Assembly (NCBI GenBank): GCA_011947345.1
Contig: JAAVTG010000427.1
Location: 1 to 19,204 of the forward strand
Direction of reading: 5' to 3'
From: Phytophthora quininea
Taxonomy: Eukaryota > Oomycota > Peronosporomycetes > Peronosporales > Peronosporaceae
DNA: 19,204 bases
The position numbers were made by a program, and so were the translations under genes. Of the stretch, positions 1-9,619 are shown piece by piece. The notes under the pieces are model-generated. The model saw nothing but the letters and a program-made list of their open reading frames with translations, was not told where the DNA came from and made no database searches. Position 1 is the first letter of the stretch. Each line of letters starts with the position of its first letter.

Positions 1-3000
1 AGGATGCACGACAGTCTAACGGAGATCATGTTGTCTAGACTTGTTTAATCCCTCTTCAGACAACCTAAAGGTCCGCGATCATCCTAGTCAAGGCCCGTAC
101 GCTGAAGGGTTAACTCGAAGCGCAGTTTCGTCCTACTCAGAAATCGACACAGTACGTTTTACTAACCTTATCATTGCCAGTCGTACTAATATTCTCGCTA
201 GTTGATGAATGCCGGTATTTTAGCACGGACAACCGCTTCTACAAACATGAACGCTACAAGCTCCCGCGCGCACACCATCTTTCAGATCATCGTCACGCAG
301 TCGGAACTTAATCCGATGAGTGGCAAAATGATGGACAAAGTGAGTCGAATCAACTTGATCGATCTGGCCGGAAGCGAGAGAGCAACTAGCACAGGAGCCA
401 CCGGATCACGGCTAAAAGAGGGGCTGCCATCAATCAGGTATGGAGTCGTTGATCGTCTTAATTTTATGGGGATTCTGCTAATTATTTATCTCCTTAGTCA
501 TTGTCAGCCCTTGAAACTGTATTTCTGCCCTAGCAGATCTTGCAAACGGCAAGAAAGTGTTGGTCCCCTACCGGAATTCAAAGCTCGTACGTAAAGTTAT
601 GCGATATTATCCTAAGCAAATTCTCACGTGGTGTAGCTGTTGTGATCAGACCCATCTACTAAAAGATTCGCTGGGTGGGAACTCGAAAACGATAATGATT
701 GCTGCGCTGAGTCCTGCTAGCGTAAATTATTCGGTACGAGCTTGGCGATGTTCATCCATGTGTTCTTGGTAATAAGAGTATGTATCGTTATTAGGAAACA
801 CTGGGTACTTTGCGCTACGCAGACAGAGCGAAGCAGATTAAAAACAAGGCCATCGTGAACGAAGATCCCAATCAACTTCTCATTCGCCAGGTTCTTAGAC
901 AAAATGCTAGAGAGACGCTATTTCTTGGTTCTCTAACGTGTTGCTATGAGTCCAGCTGAAAGAGGAATTAGACATGCTGCGAAAGTCAATGACGGAGAAC
1001 ATGGACGCTCGACCTTCATCAAGAGGAGTCAGCGAAATGAATGGCGAGCTCGGATTTTGCTCACCGCGAATAAACACTGCTCGAGAACGAGAGTTAGCGA
1101 CGATACGAGAACAACTGGAGGAAAACCAACGTCTTCTCCAGGAGAGCGAGGTACGTGGTTTTAATGACTTATAATTGAGGTCTCTATTGACAAGTATTCG
1201 TTGACAGAAATCGTGGAACGAACGTCTTAAAGAGACCGAAGAACTTGCTCGAAAACGCGAAGAGCAGCTTAAAGTGTTAGGGCTTGCTAGCAACACGAAT
1301 GAGCTGAAGGAAAGGGCGACGACGGTAAGGCCGACAACGTATCGTGATGTCAAGAAGCACTGACTTACGAATGTTTACGCGTAGAATCCTCATCTCCTGA
1401 ATCTGAACGAAGACCAACAAATGACGGAAAAGTTGGTATATTTTATTAGTGCAGGCGCGAACAAGGTGGGCCGAATCGATGCGGACGAAGAGCAGAATAT
1501 TGTGGTTGGTGGTCTCGGTATCGTGAAGGAGCATTGCGTCATTACAAGACGCGAAGTGGATAAAACTTCCGAGGAGGCACCCGAGATGGAAAGGTTTGAG
1601 ACACAATACACCGTTGTTATCACGGCTTGTCAAGGTGCAAAGGTGTTCGTGAATGGGCAACCTGCAAAGAGGGAGAAGAAGTGGAGCTACATCACTGTGA
1701 CAGACTGATCTTGGGCAATTCCAACGTGTTTCGGGTGCGTACTTCACTAGCTGCTCTCTGTCTACTGATGAGACTAATATCGAGTAGGTTGTCATTCCAT
1801 CCGCTCGACTAGAAACTCCCAGTGCAGAAGAACTCGCACTCGAGTCACGGTTTGATTGGCAGAGCGCCATGAAAGAGCTCAATAGCAAGCAAATTCAAGC
1901 CTTGGAGCTTGAAGAGATAGCCGAAAAGGAAAAATGGGAAATGGATGCGCGTATGAAGAAGATGGAGGAAATGTGAGTCGTTTGCTTTCTTTGTCAAGAT
2001 GCTGGGAATGACCATCTAATATACACCACCTGTACTACAACTAGGATGCAACAAGAGCAAAAGCTTGCTGAAGAGAAGCTTGTGAAGCAGCGAGAAGAGT
2101 GGGAACTGCATGTGCGGTCATTAAACGAGCAGATGAAGTCGAAGGAGCTAGAAATCAAGAACCAAATGCAAACAGAGGGCGATAACGACAAACGAAAGCT
2201 CGCAGAGCAACTGGCTCAGCAAGAGACCAAACTGGCCGAAGAACTGGTCAAAGCCGAGATATCGTTCGAGAAGAAACAACAGGAACTAGTGTTGAGGCAA
2301 AAAGAACTCGAAGCCTCGTTGCAGAAACAGATGCGGGAAGCTAAAGTGCTCGGCTCGCAAAAGAGCGAGAGCGCATCGAGCGTGCGAAGTACGACAACTT
2401 GTTGCTGCAATCGATTCCGTTAGTGAACGAAGCCAACACAATCGCTGACGAGTTGCAAAAGCAAACGCTTTTTACTCTCAAGCTTGTCACTTGTGGGCCA
2501 GTGCTTTCAGCGTTGTCAAGCAAAGCAGAGACGCTTGAAGATGAGGAACTTGCTATCAGCAATGGTATTGGCGCAGAGTTGAAAGTGGAGGTGAACTTCC
2601 AAGAGGCTGGTACGTTTCGCGGCGTCATGTGGGATATCGAGCAGTTCCATGCAAACGTCTACGTGATGCGGGAAATGTACCAGACTTTTATTGAGCACAA
2701 CCGCTTGCCAACGTACGAAGACACGTGGAAAAGTACGTATGGCGACGACTGCGACCCTTTTACGATGCACCCAGACCCCATTTGATTGGGAAAAGTTTTG
2801 TCTTCTTGAGGAACTTGGTTTTCGGTAGCAAAATTAACGAGTCGACGTCGATTTTTAATCACTCCGGTGGAACAAGTGGGACCCTGAAATGCGAGATCAC
2901 CCCAACGATTTTAGCGCACGAATGGCAGGCATGTCAGCACAAATTAGTAGAGACTTGTCCCGAAGACGTGAGGACGCTAGCTCTTCCGACACTTCGCGAC

Positions 3001-4116
3001 TTCATTGGATCGAACTTGCGGTTAAACGTTTTTGTCGAGAGTCTTCGAGGTATCCCCGGAAAACTATGCAAAGACGCGTATGTGAGTTTTGCGTGGTGCT
3101 GCGGAAATAACCAACAACATGAGCCGACGGAACACAAATCTGTGCCTACGGCGTCTCCTTCTGTTGATCCGTTGCTGGACTTCAACGTAGTGGTTGAGCA
3201 AGAGATTACTCTGGAGTTGATTGCTTTTCTTGAAGATTCTCCTCTCGAGTTTAACATTTTGGAATTGTGCCGAGTAGTAACCTTAACAAAGTGGCGTCTC
3301 ACGCAGTGGATCTCAAAAGTGCCGTATCAACTAGAGATCTCTTAGGCGATGGCTCGGTGCAGTTCTACAATGCTGATGAGAACGGCCGGAACACGCTTAA
3401 CAGAAAGAAGTCGGTTAGACGTCGTAGAGGGAAGCAAATGGATGAGGAGGACACGGACACGCTGCTGCAGCACTGTCGAGAGCAACTTGCCGACCAGGAG
3501 AAACGTTAGCAGAAAACACTTTGGAACTCGAGCACAAAACGCAGGAGGTATTGAGTCTTCAGGAACGGCTCGACACGGAGAGAGCTCAAAATGCCGAGCT
3601 ACGCAACGCTTTAGAGAGTCTGGAAAGGACCAACAGGGTACTGAAGGCAAAATTGGAGCAGCAAATTATCAAAGAGACTGAGACGACGACAAACAGCGAA
3701 AGCCAAGCGACAGCTTTTAAATCGGATGGCAAAGAGTCCCGGCCATCGCCCCGAAATCTGCAATCGATGTAGCACTAACGACAATTCGCAAACGATCTGA
3801 CACGTTTGTTGTTCGCAAATCTCGGACCGATGTAAGTGGCCAGGACGGTGTCGTCGAGTATGTCAACGACACACCTGTAATGCTACCACCGCCAGAGAAA
3901 CCAACCATGAACAAAATGGACGAAGAGCGGAATTTAGGCAATGCGTTAACCAGCCAACGCAGCGTTCGAGACCATGGTTCCATGGCAATTGCATCAGTGA
4001 GCAGGCTTGCAACATATCTAGCACCACCCGAGCAATCTACCAACAACTCAAATGAAGCCCTCACTGTACCAAAACGAATGGACAAGCCAAGAAAAAGCGA
4101 GTGTGTGCTCATGTGA
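1..4116 (+). CDS. Kinesin-3-type motor protein with FHA domain (5' end outside window, several one-base frame breaks)
   Basis: A microtubule plus-end motor of the KIF1/Unc-104 class, probably carrying vesicles. The start lies upstream of the window. Exons I can place: about 1-151, 202-437, 498-586, 650-733, 795-890, 956-1150, 1208-1324, 1385-1734, 1788-1972 and 2045-4116, separated by introns of 50-72 bp. Seen in order: NLKVRDHP, switch I-like [11 protein letters not shown], switch [45 protein letters not shown] (end of motor), [10 protein letters not shown] neck coil, FHA domain from about 1420 to 1734, charged coiled coil 1850-2350, KIF1-like [14 protein letters not shown] near 2790, a C2-like [12 protein letters not shown] near 3015, another coiled coil 3515-3700, and a C-terminus C-V-L-M. 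The frame must be restored by one base at about 420, 521, 1664, 2350, 2760, 3263, 3500 and 3735. All eight are deletions, so I favour consensus errors over a pseudogene. The first 45 bases do not read clearly. Confidence 0.85.
1385..1734 (+). other. FHA domain exon of the kinesin
   Basis: After [12 protein letters not shown], the usual kinesin-3 lead-in to the FHA domain, the exon reads [20 protein letters not shown], then EHCVI, FVNGQP, and in the next frame [16 protein letters not shown]. This is the normal order of FHA phosphopeptide-binding strands (G-R-x, H-C, N-G, L-x-x-x-D-R-I-x-G). The frame changes by one missing base near 1664, between the NGQP and the EVELHHCDR strands. The exon is bounded by TAG at 1384 and GTGCGT at 1735. 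With the base restored it is 117 codons and in phase at both ends. Confidence 0.85.
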
Positions 4117-4190
4117 TCTACTGGTTTCCACTACCAAACTACTCTTCCGATGGAGTAGGCGAGAGTGGTAATAAATATGCTATCGAGTCA
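4117..4190. other. Convergent intergenic spacer between kinesin and PH-like gene A
   Basis: Only 74 bp separate the stop codon of the rightward kinesin gene from the stop codon of the leftward PH-like gene A, so both 3' untranslated regions must lie here or overlap. I see no clear polyadenylation signal; a short AATAAATA stretch near 4171-4178 is the nearest AT-rich element. Confidence 0.5.
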
Positions 4191-4978
4191 TCAGTTGGGC
4201 GACGACGACCGATTGTACTTGACACGGTTGGCAATCCGCGACGGGATGATCTTGCGGACTCCAGAGCGGAGTGTCTGCCAGCTCTTGAGCTTCTTCATCT
4301 GCGTGACCGACCTCCGAATGGAGCTCTCCCGACCCAACCGGAAGTCGTGCAGCGAACCGCGATAGACGCTGCCTCGTGAGAGGTCTTCCACCTTGATGTC
4401 AAAGTTGGAAAAGTGTGCATGAGTGAGTTCCGCCGCTTGTTCAAGAGCTTCGCCCCATTCACAACTAACAGCGACATCTTCTCGGTTGTACAGATGCAGC
4501 TCCATCTCTTCGCCGTACGGGTCTTCCACATGCAGAACGCCTTCGACCGACCGGTACGAGTGAGCGACCGCGATCTGCACGAGTGGTGACGGTCGCACCT
4601 TCTTGGACTGCCGTTGGTTGTTGCGGTACAGCAGTAGGAACTCGTTGCGCAGTACGGCGTACACCTTGGTATACCGTTCGGACCCGGCCGCGGTGTCGTT
4701 GTCTTCGTGGCGGGCCCAGTACATCCATCCTTGGATGTGAATGCCTTGCGGCAATGGAGACGACGAGAGTCGCGACGACGACGCCGTCGAGACGGTACTC
4801 AACGACAGGAACGAGTCGTTCGACCGAGACGACCGCGGCGAGACGCAGCAAAGGTCTCGCTGGCGCGAGGTTGCTTCGATTCCGTGAGTCGCGGGGTCGC
4901 CGACACGTCAACGAACGACGCGCAGGTTCGTCGCAGCCCCAGACTCTCCACGGAGCCCGCGACGAAGAACTGCTGCAT
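4191..4978 (-). CDS. PH-like domain protein A (oomycete small basic-tail family), one frame break
   Basis: A protein of about 262 residues when one base is restored near 4828-4850. Seen: a Ser-rich N-terminal stretch, then GWMYW (about 4718-4732), TKVYAVLRNEFLLLYRNN, VQIAVA, a DPYGEEMELHLY strand, a helix ending CEWGEALEQAAELT, then VYRGSLHDFR and a Lys/Arg-rich tail. The alternating strands that begin with G-W-M-Y-W and close with a Trp-containing helix resemble a pleckstrin-homology fold, so membrane or protein binding is inferred, not shown. It is a clear paralogue of the genes at 17124 and 18468. The ATG at 4978 is preferred because an Inr-like TTTCATTTCC lies 30-44 bp upstream; an ATG at 5005 in the same frame is too close to it. 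The part from about 4830 to 4978 depends on the proposed correction; without it only the part below about 4850 is secure. Confidence 0.75.
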
Positions 4979-5007
4979 GGAGTACTTGGAAGCTTGGCCG
5001 TTCATTT

Positions 5008-5022
5008 CCAAAGGAAATGAAA
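5008..5022 (-). promoter_or_regulatory. Inr-like initiator of PH-like gene A
   Basis: On the minus strand this reads TTTCATTTCCTTTGG, close to the first half of the known oomycete initiator consensus (TCATTYYNCAWTTT). It lies 30-44 bp before the preferred ATG at 4978, the usual short 5' leader in these organisms. The A/T-rich second half of the consensus is weak, so the call is tentative. Confidence 0.4.
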
Positions 5023-5669
5023 GAGGCCTAACTCCACCAAGTTCGCCGGCCGTGAGGCTTTCGACAATGACCGACTCTCAGCAGAGACCCCGCCACCCGA
5101 AAAGCTCTGTGCACTGTACCGTGCCACTGCGAGCCATGGAGCATGCTGGCTCGCCGAGAAAGGCTCTCTCCCCGCCATCGGCTTTCGACATGTAATTGAA
5201 GCGCGGTTCAACGCGGAGAGAAGGACGAGTCGGTGGTCAGCTCGGTGGGCTCTGTCACGTGGTCGACAAGCACAGCTTACCAGATGTCGCGCGCTGCTCG
5301 CAGATATCATTCGTAGCGTAGCGGGTACCGTGGCCGGACGGGGCTAGAGATCACTAGGCCTAGCACACTAGCAATGCTGTCGGCTATCATTGTCCAAGAG
5401 TCTTGGACCAGGACGTGCAGTTCGCTCTTTCGTCACCTGCCAAGTATATACGAGCGCTACGCTGGTGGCGGACCATTACTCGCTTCAGTGACGGTGCTGC
5501 CACATGGTGACGAATATCCCGCAAGCACAAGATCGCAGCATGTGGCTGGCTGGAAAGCACACGATCAGCAGTCCAACAACAGGCCGGCAAACATCGATCT
5601 ACAACGCATTTCCATTTTCTTCATTTTCATCGTCTCCGTCCTGCCTGCGACGAGTACTTCCGTCTTTAT
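5023..5669. other. Intergenic region between PH-like gene A and SEC24, no gene seen
   Basis: About 650 bp hold the upstream region of gene A and the 3' flank of SEC24, both on the minus strand. Open frames on either strand here are short, of low complexity, have no recognisable motif and differ in style from the real genes nearby. A plus-strand frame from 5374 runs into the SEC24 last exon and looks fortuitous. I see no RNA gene or repeat. Confidence 0.5.
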
Positions 5670-8600
5670 CTATCTTCCAGCACCGCCCGAGAGACTCATG
5701 CGGCTGATCTGGCCCAAGTACTCCGAGTAGGAGTAGGAGCCGCCGCTGAAGCTGGCCCGGTCTTCCACTAACTTCCAGAAGTACCGACCCTCGGCCGGGT
5801 CACCTTCTCGCATGATTACAACGTTCTGGAAGGGCAATCTCTCGGCTCGGATCGACGACAAGATCGCATCCACACGGCGACTTGTGTCGTCATGAGGCTC
5901 CAAAGCTTCAACTGAGCAGGCAAACCACCAAAAAAATATCACGTAAGTAACAAATCACTCTCCATGAGTCACTAGGTGGGCACGCCACCCCTACCTGGCT
6001 GCAGTCCACGCCCTCCATGGAAGCAATGCCGAAGAGGCTCGTCAGAAGCTCAGGCGGAGCAGAGCGACCAACCCACAGGTAGAGGCTAAGAGTGTCGTCC
6101 AGCAGGAACACTCCGTCACACTGCAGCCGCTCGATAGACAGGTTAATAACTGACGGAAGCACGATGGATTTTGCTGGCACCCTGGGATCCTTCGTCGCTT
6201 GCTTGGTCTTCTTCAGCTGGCAGTCCAACCTCAGGGGGCATATTGTGAAGAGCAAACATGCGCGGGTAAATAAACACTCGCGACAGCTCTACCGGCATGT
6301 TGTTGAGCTGCAAAGATACACACAACTTGTGTTAGTCACGCAGATTCAAGTGTTTGCAGTGAAAAACGTACTTCATATTGCAGGAACGCTCGTTCATCCA
6401 CGTTGAGGTCGGTACCGCCGCGTAATGTCGAGTTTTTCAACAAAGACATCTGCGGAGAACAAGAACCAGTAAGAAAGCTAGCAAGCAAAGCTCCAAGTAG
6501 TTTGTACGTACAACATAGAGAGGAAGCAGTTGAAGGGACTCCGGGAGGTGGAGTTGGTATCCCGAGGCTTGCTTGGCACCGTAGGCCCCCGAGTTGCGGT
6601 AAGCGCGCACAATGTCAGCGCACTGCGTCTGCAAGCGCGAACGACCGCTGTCCAGACCCGTCTTTAAAGCAGTCTCCAGAGCACTCTTCGCCATAATGTT
6701 ACACAGCGCATCCTGGTCAACCTGGCGGAACAACTCCGCGAATACTACAACGCAAGATGAGTCAGTCTACAGTAACACCAAGCAAACGACAGAGTAACGT
6801 ACATTTGGTGACTGGAATGCACACGGTGTGGACTCGGATACGACGCTCGCCACCCGAGTTGGTGTACAGCAAACCAGCTTGCACAGAAATGGTCGAAGAG
6901 GTCAATAGCGCGTCGCTGTGTGTGATTTCCACAGCGAATGTAGAGTCTGCATTGCACGTCGGCAACGCAAGCAGGTCCGGCCCACGCAAGAAAAAGTTGC
7001 CGTAGAAGTTCGCTAAGCGCATGCCCTTTGTGCAGCGTACACGCATGACTGCCTCCCAAGCGGTTTCGCGAACAAGGCAGTGCGCCAGCTCCTTGCGGAA
7101 CTTCTCGGCATCGCGTTCAGCGTTGAACGCCGGGTAGTAATACACTTGACCAGCCGAATATTTTGACAAGGAGCCTACAAAAGCATTTTACATCAGCTAC
7201 CGATACATCAAACGGGAAAGAAAATCAATCTTTTACCCATGGATGCGATATCTGTGTACATCGATGAGAACAGGAAGGTGTCGACACTGACTTGCTGGCG
7301 GCAGAAATCGATAGCATTCGTTCGGTAGAACCTGGAAAATGCAAGAAGTAATCTTGTGAGCGTAGATACCTTGCTAGTGACATAAATATTGAATACGTAC
7401 GTGTCCACGGGCTGCAGCAGAGTGTGTTCTTTGTCTGTCCCGTACATCCGCGGGTTGTCGCGGTTTCGGAGCGCACCTTGCCCGGTTGACGGCAGTGACG
7501 ACTGGAAAACCAACATTTTTCCGCCAATCGACGACTACAAAATTTCCACAGACGAGAACCATAAATAAAACGCATTTCCACAAGCGAAATGAGCAACGTA
7601 CCATCAGCTTGAAAGCCACGCGAATAGCAGGGCCAAGTGCGGTCTCAGCAGAGCGGGAATTTTGGTGGATCGCTGGCAAAGTCTCTAGCAACATCTCGAC
7701 CATCTCGCGCGAATCGCTGAGGTTCACAAGCAGTTCGTCGGGGATAGGGATGAAGAGCTCGTCCAGGTCAGCCACCACCATCATTTGAGGGGCCTTCAGC
7801 GTTGCCTACAGAGCACAATTAATTCGTTAAATGTTGCCTCCGAGAAGAATCAGTATCATAATTCGAGCACAAACCTTTAGATTGTAAAAGTGAATGGTGT
7901 TGTCATACGTGAGAAAGCCAACGCGCGTGCGTGGGGCACCCGGGAGGTTGTCCAGCTGCTCCTTGATTGTGTCCACAGCAATCTGCACGGCGCCTGACGC
8001 GATCGCTGTCGCTGAAACATCGATAACAAACATGTAGCATGGTGGCTGCGGTGGACGCATCATGTACTCCGAAGGCGCAATAATCTCCACACTGCCTGCG
8101 TTGAGTTCCGGACGCTCCTCACGATCCTGGCGCTGTTGGTTGGCGCCAAGATGGCAAAAGTACGAGCTAGCCACCTCGTTCGACACACCACAGAGGTTGC
8201 ATCGCCATCGACGGCCATTGTCCACCCACTGCACAAAAGGGTTCATGTACGTCCGGCAGTGACGGCAACGCACAACGCCAGTAGGTCCGAAATTCACCAC
8301 ATCAATGTCGTCTCCTTCCTCAGGCGGGGCTAGCGGGCGAATGATCACACCGTACGTGAGCTTTGATTTGTTTGCGTGGTCAAGCGAGTGTGGCAGCGAA
8401 TTCACCGTAAGCCGCATGAACCGTGGATCGCATTGCGCCGACACCATTTCCTCAGTGAGCGGCGACGCCTGCTGCACCTGCTGTCCCTGGAAACCACCTG
8501 GCTGGCCGCCATATCCATCTGCACGATCCAAATTGTTGCAAATCACGACATTAGTCTCTTAAACGTCAACATCACCACAGTAGCAACGATATTGCACGTA

Positions 8601-9470
8601 CCGCCCATCACATCCTGCTGCTGGAAGTTGCCGCTCGGCAGATTGTTGTAGTTATTAGCAGGGGCTGGTTCATCATTGGCTGCTGTTGCTGGTTCATCAC
8701 CGGTGGCTGTTGCTGGTTCATTACCGGTGGCTGTTGCTGGTTCATCACCGGTGGCTGCTGTTGGTTCATCATAGGAGGTTGCTGGGGCTGGTTCATCGGT
8801 GGGGGCTGCTGATTCATCATTGCTGGAGGAGGCGGTCCCATCGATCCTCCCATCGGTGGCGGGGCGTTTCCCATCGGCGGTGGTCCTCTTGGGGGCCCGT
8901 AGCTCCTGGAGTCGACGATCCGAGTCCCATATTAGCGAACTGAGTATTGAGTCCGTTCTGAGCATTTGGGGGCATTTGGGCTCCCTGCGGCGGTGGTCCC
9001 GCGGATCGCATCCCTTGTCCCATGGGCGCAGCTCCAGCGGGAGGTGGACCGCGCATCATGGGCTGGGCGTTGGGGGTCCTCCTCTGGGTGGGCCGTAGCC
9101 GCCGCCGCTCATGGGCGCCGCGTTATTGTTGAACTGCTGCATGGGCGGGGCCGGAGCCGACGGCTGACTCTGTGGGCCCGAGTAGCCCCTTGGAGGTGGC
9201 GCGAAGCCACGTCCCGCTCCCATCTGCTGTACGGGCTGCTGACCCGGTGGTCCATTGAGGCTGCCGGTGGACGGCGGGCCGCTACTGGCGCTACGGGCGA
9301 AGCCTGGGCCGCCGCTTCCTGAGAGCGGCGCGTTGGCCTGCGCCGGGTTGAAGGGGCGGAAGGAGTTGGCTCTGGGCTGCTGCTGTTGTGGGGGCTGTTG
9401 TTGTTGTTGCTGCTGCTGCTGCTGCTGCTGGGGCGCCCTGGCCGTACGGGTTGTACGGAGGGTTGTTCAT
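5670..9470 (-). CDS. SEC24: COPII coat cargo adaptor SEC24 (10 exons)
   Basis: SEC24 pairs with SEC23 on ER exit sites and selects cargo for COPII vesicles. Exons (minus strand): 9470-8602, 8518-7875, 7805-7602, 7501-7401, 7331-7237, 7174-6803, 6744-6512, 6449-6372, 6308-5995 and 5911-5670; introns 58-100 bp, most with GTACGT donors. About 1050 codons, normal for the family. Seen: a Gln/Pro/Met-rich N-terminus; a zinc finger C-x2-C-x18-C-x2-C (about 8190-8266); the trunk CYMFVIDVSATA and VGFLTYDNTIHFYNLK; MMVVADLDELFIP; YSAGQVYYYPAFN; helical LFAELFRQVDQDA; LRGGTDLNVDERAF; and a gelsolin-like LSLYLWVGRSAPPE. Frame corrections are needed at about 9432, 9074, 8893, 8662, between 6160 and 6240, and at the exon 9 donor (5995). 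Exons 2-8 are clean. SEC24 is normally essential, so I read the breaks as sequence errors. The ATG at 9470 begins MNNPPYNPYGQ. Confidence 0.93.
8665..8815 (-). repeat. 24-bp tandem repeat encoding PPVMNQQQ in SEC24
   Basis: On the minus strand three near-perfect copies of an eight-residue unit PPVMNQQQ follow one another, flanked by degenerate units (PPMNQPQQ, PPMMNQQQ, QPMMNQP). Units differ by single bases. The repeat lies in the disordered N-terminal part of SEC24, upstream of the zinc finger, where such Pro/Gln-rich sequence is common in the family. Confidence 0.8.
9385..9432 (-). repeat. Poly-glutamine (CAG/CAA) tract in the SEC24 N-terminus
   Basis: On the minus strand a run of CAG and then CAA triplets follows the MNNPPYNPYGQ start, giving more than ten glutamines in the frame that continues into the rest of exon 1. 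In the frame of the start codon the same run reads as alanines. The switch needs two extra bases or one fewer just before the run, at the GCCCC stretch. Triplet tracts like this are prone to length change and to assembly error. Confidence 0.7.
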
Positions 9471-9619
9471 GGCGGTCGGAGCCTCAGGACACCTCGCCGA
9501 TAGCTTTCGGATATCGTCGCGCCACGCGGCGAATAGTCACTATGTCAGGTATGCTTTTTGGTAGGTGAGCACATCTCCAAAGGACACAAACACACTTCCA
9601 GATCCATTCTCTTCCAGCC
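9471..9619. promoter_or_regulatory. Divergent promoter between SEC24 and the first S28 peptidase
   Basis: The SEC24 start (9470, minus) and the first S28 start (9620, plus) are 149 bp apart, so both promoters must share this stretch. A CCATTCTCTTCC sequence at 9604-9615 can be read as an Inr-like initiator for the peptidase, or as the pyrimidine tract of an intron acceptor (CAG at 9615-9617). If the intron is real, the peptidase would start at 9542 and the shared region would shrink to 71 bp. Confidence 0.5.

Noticed and set aside
1..59. An intron acceptor at CTTCAG just before the NLKVRDHP segment of the kinesin
   Set aside because: The preceding bases read LDLFNPSSD in frame, which fits the kinesin-3 sequence before NLKVRDHP, so the exon seems to continue upstream.
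4707..5195. Plus-strand frame of 162 codons, Arg-rich
   Set aside because: It is the reverse of the PH-like A coding region; the minus strand has conserved paralogues, this strand does not.
5374..5730. Plus-strand open frame of 118 codons between PH-like A and SEC24
   Set aside because: No motif, low-complexity content, and it overlaps the well-supported last exon of SEC24 on the other strand.
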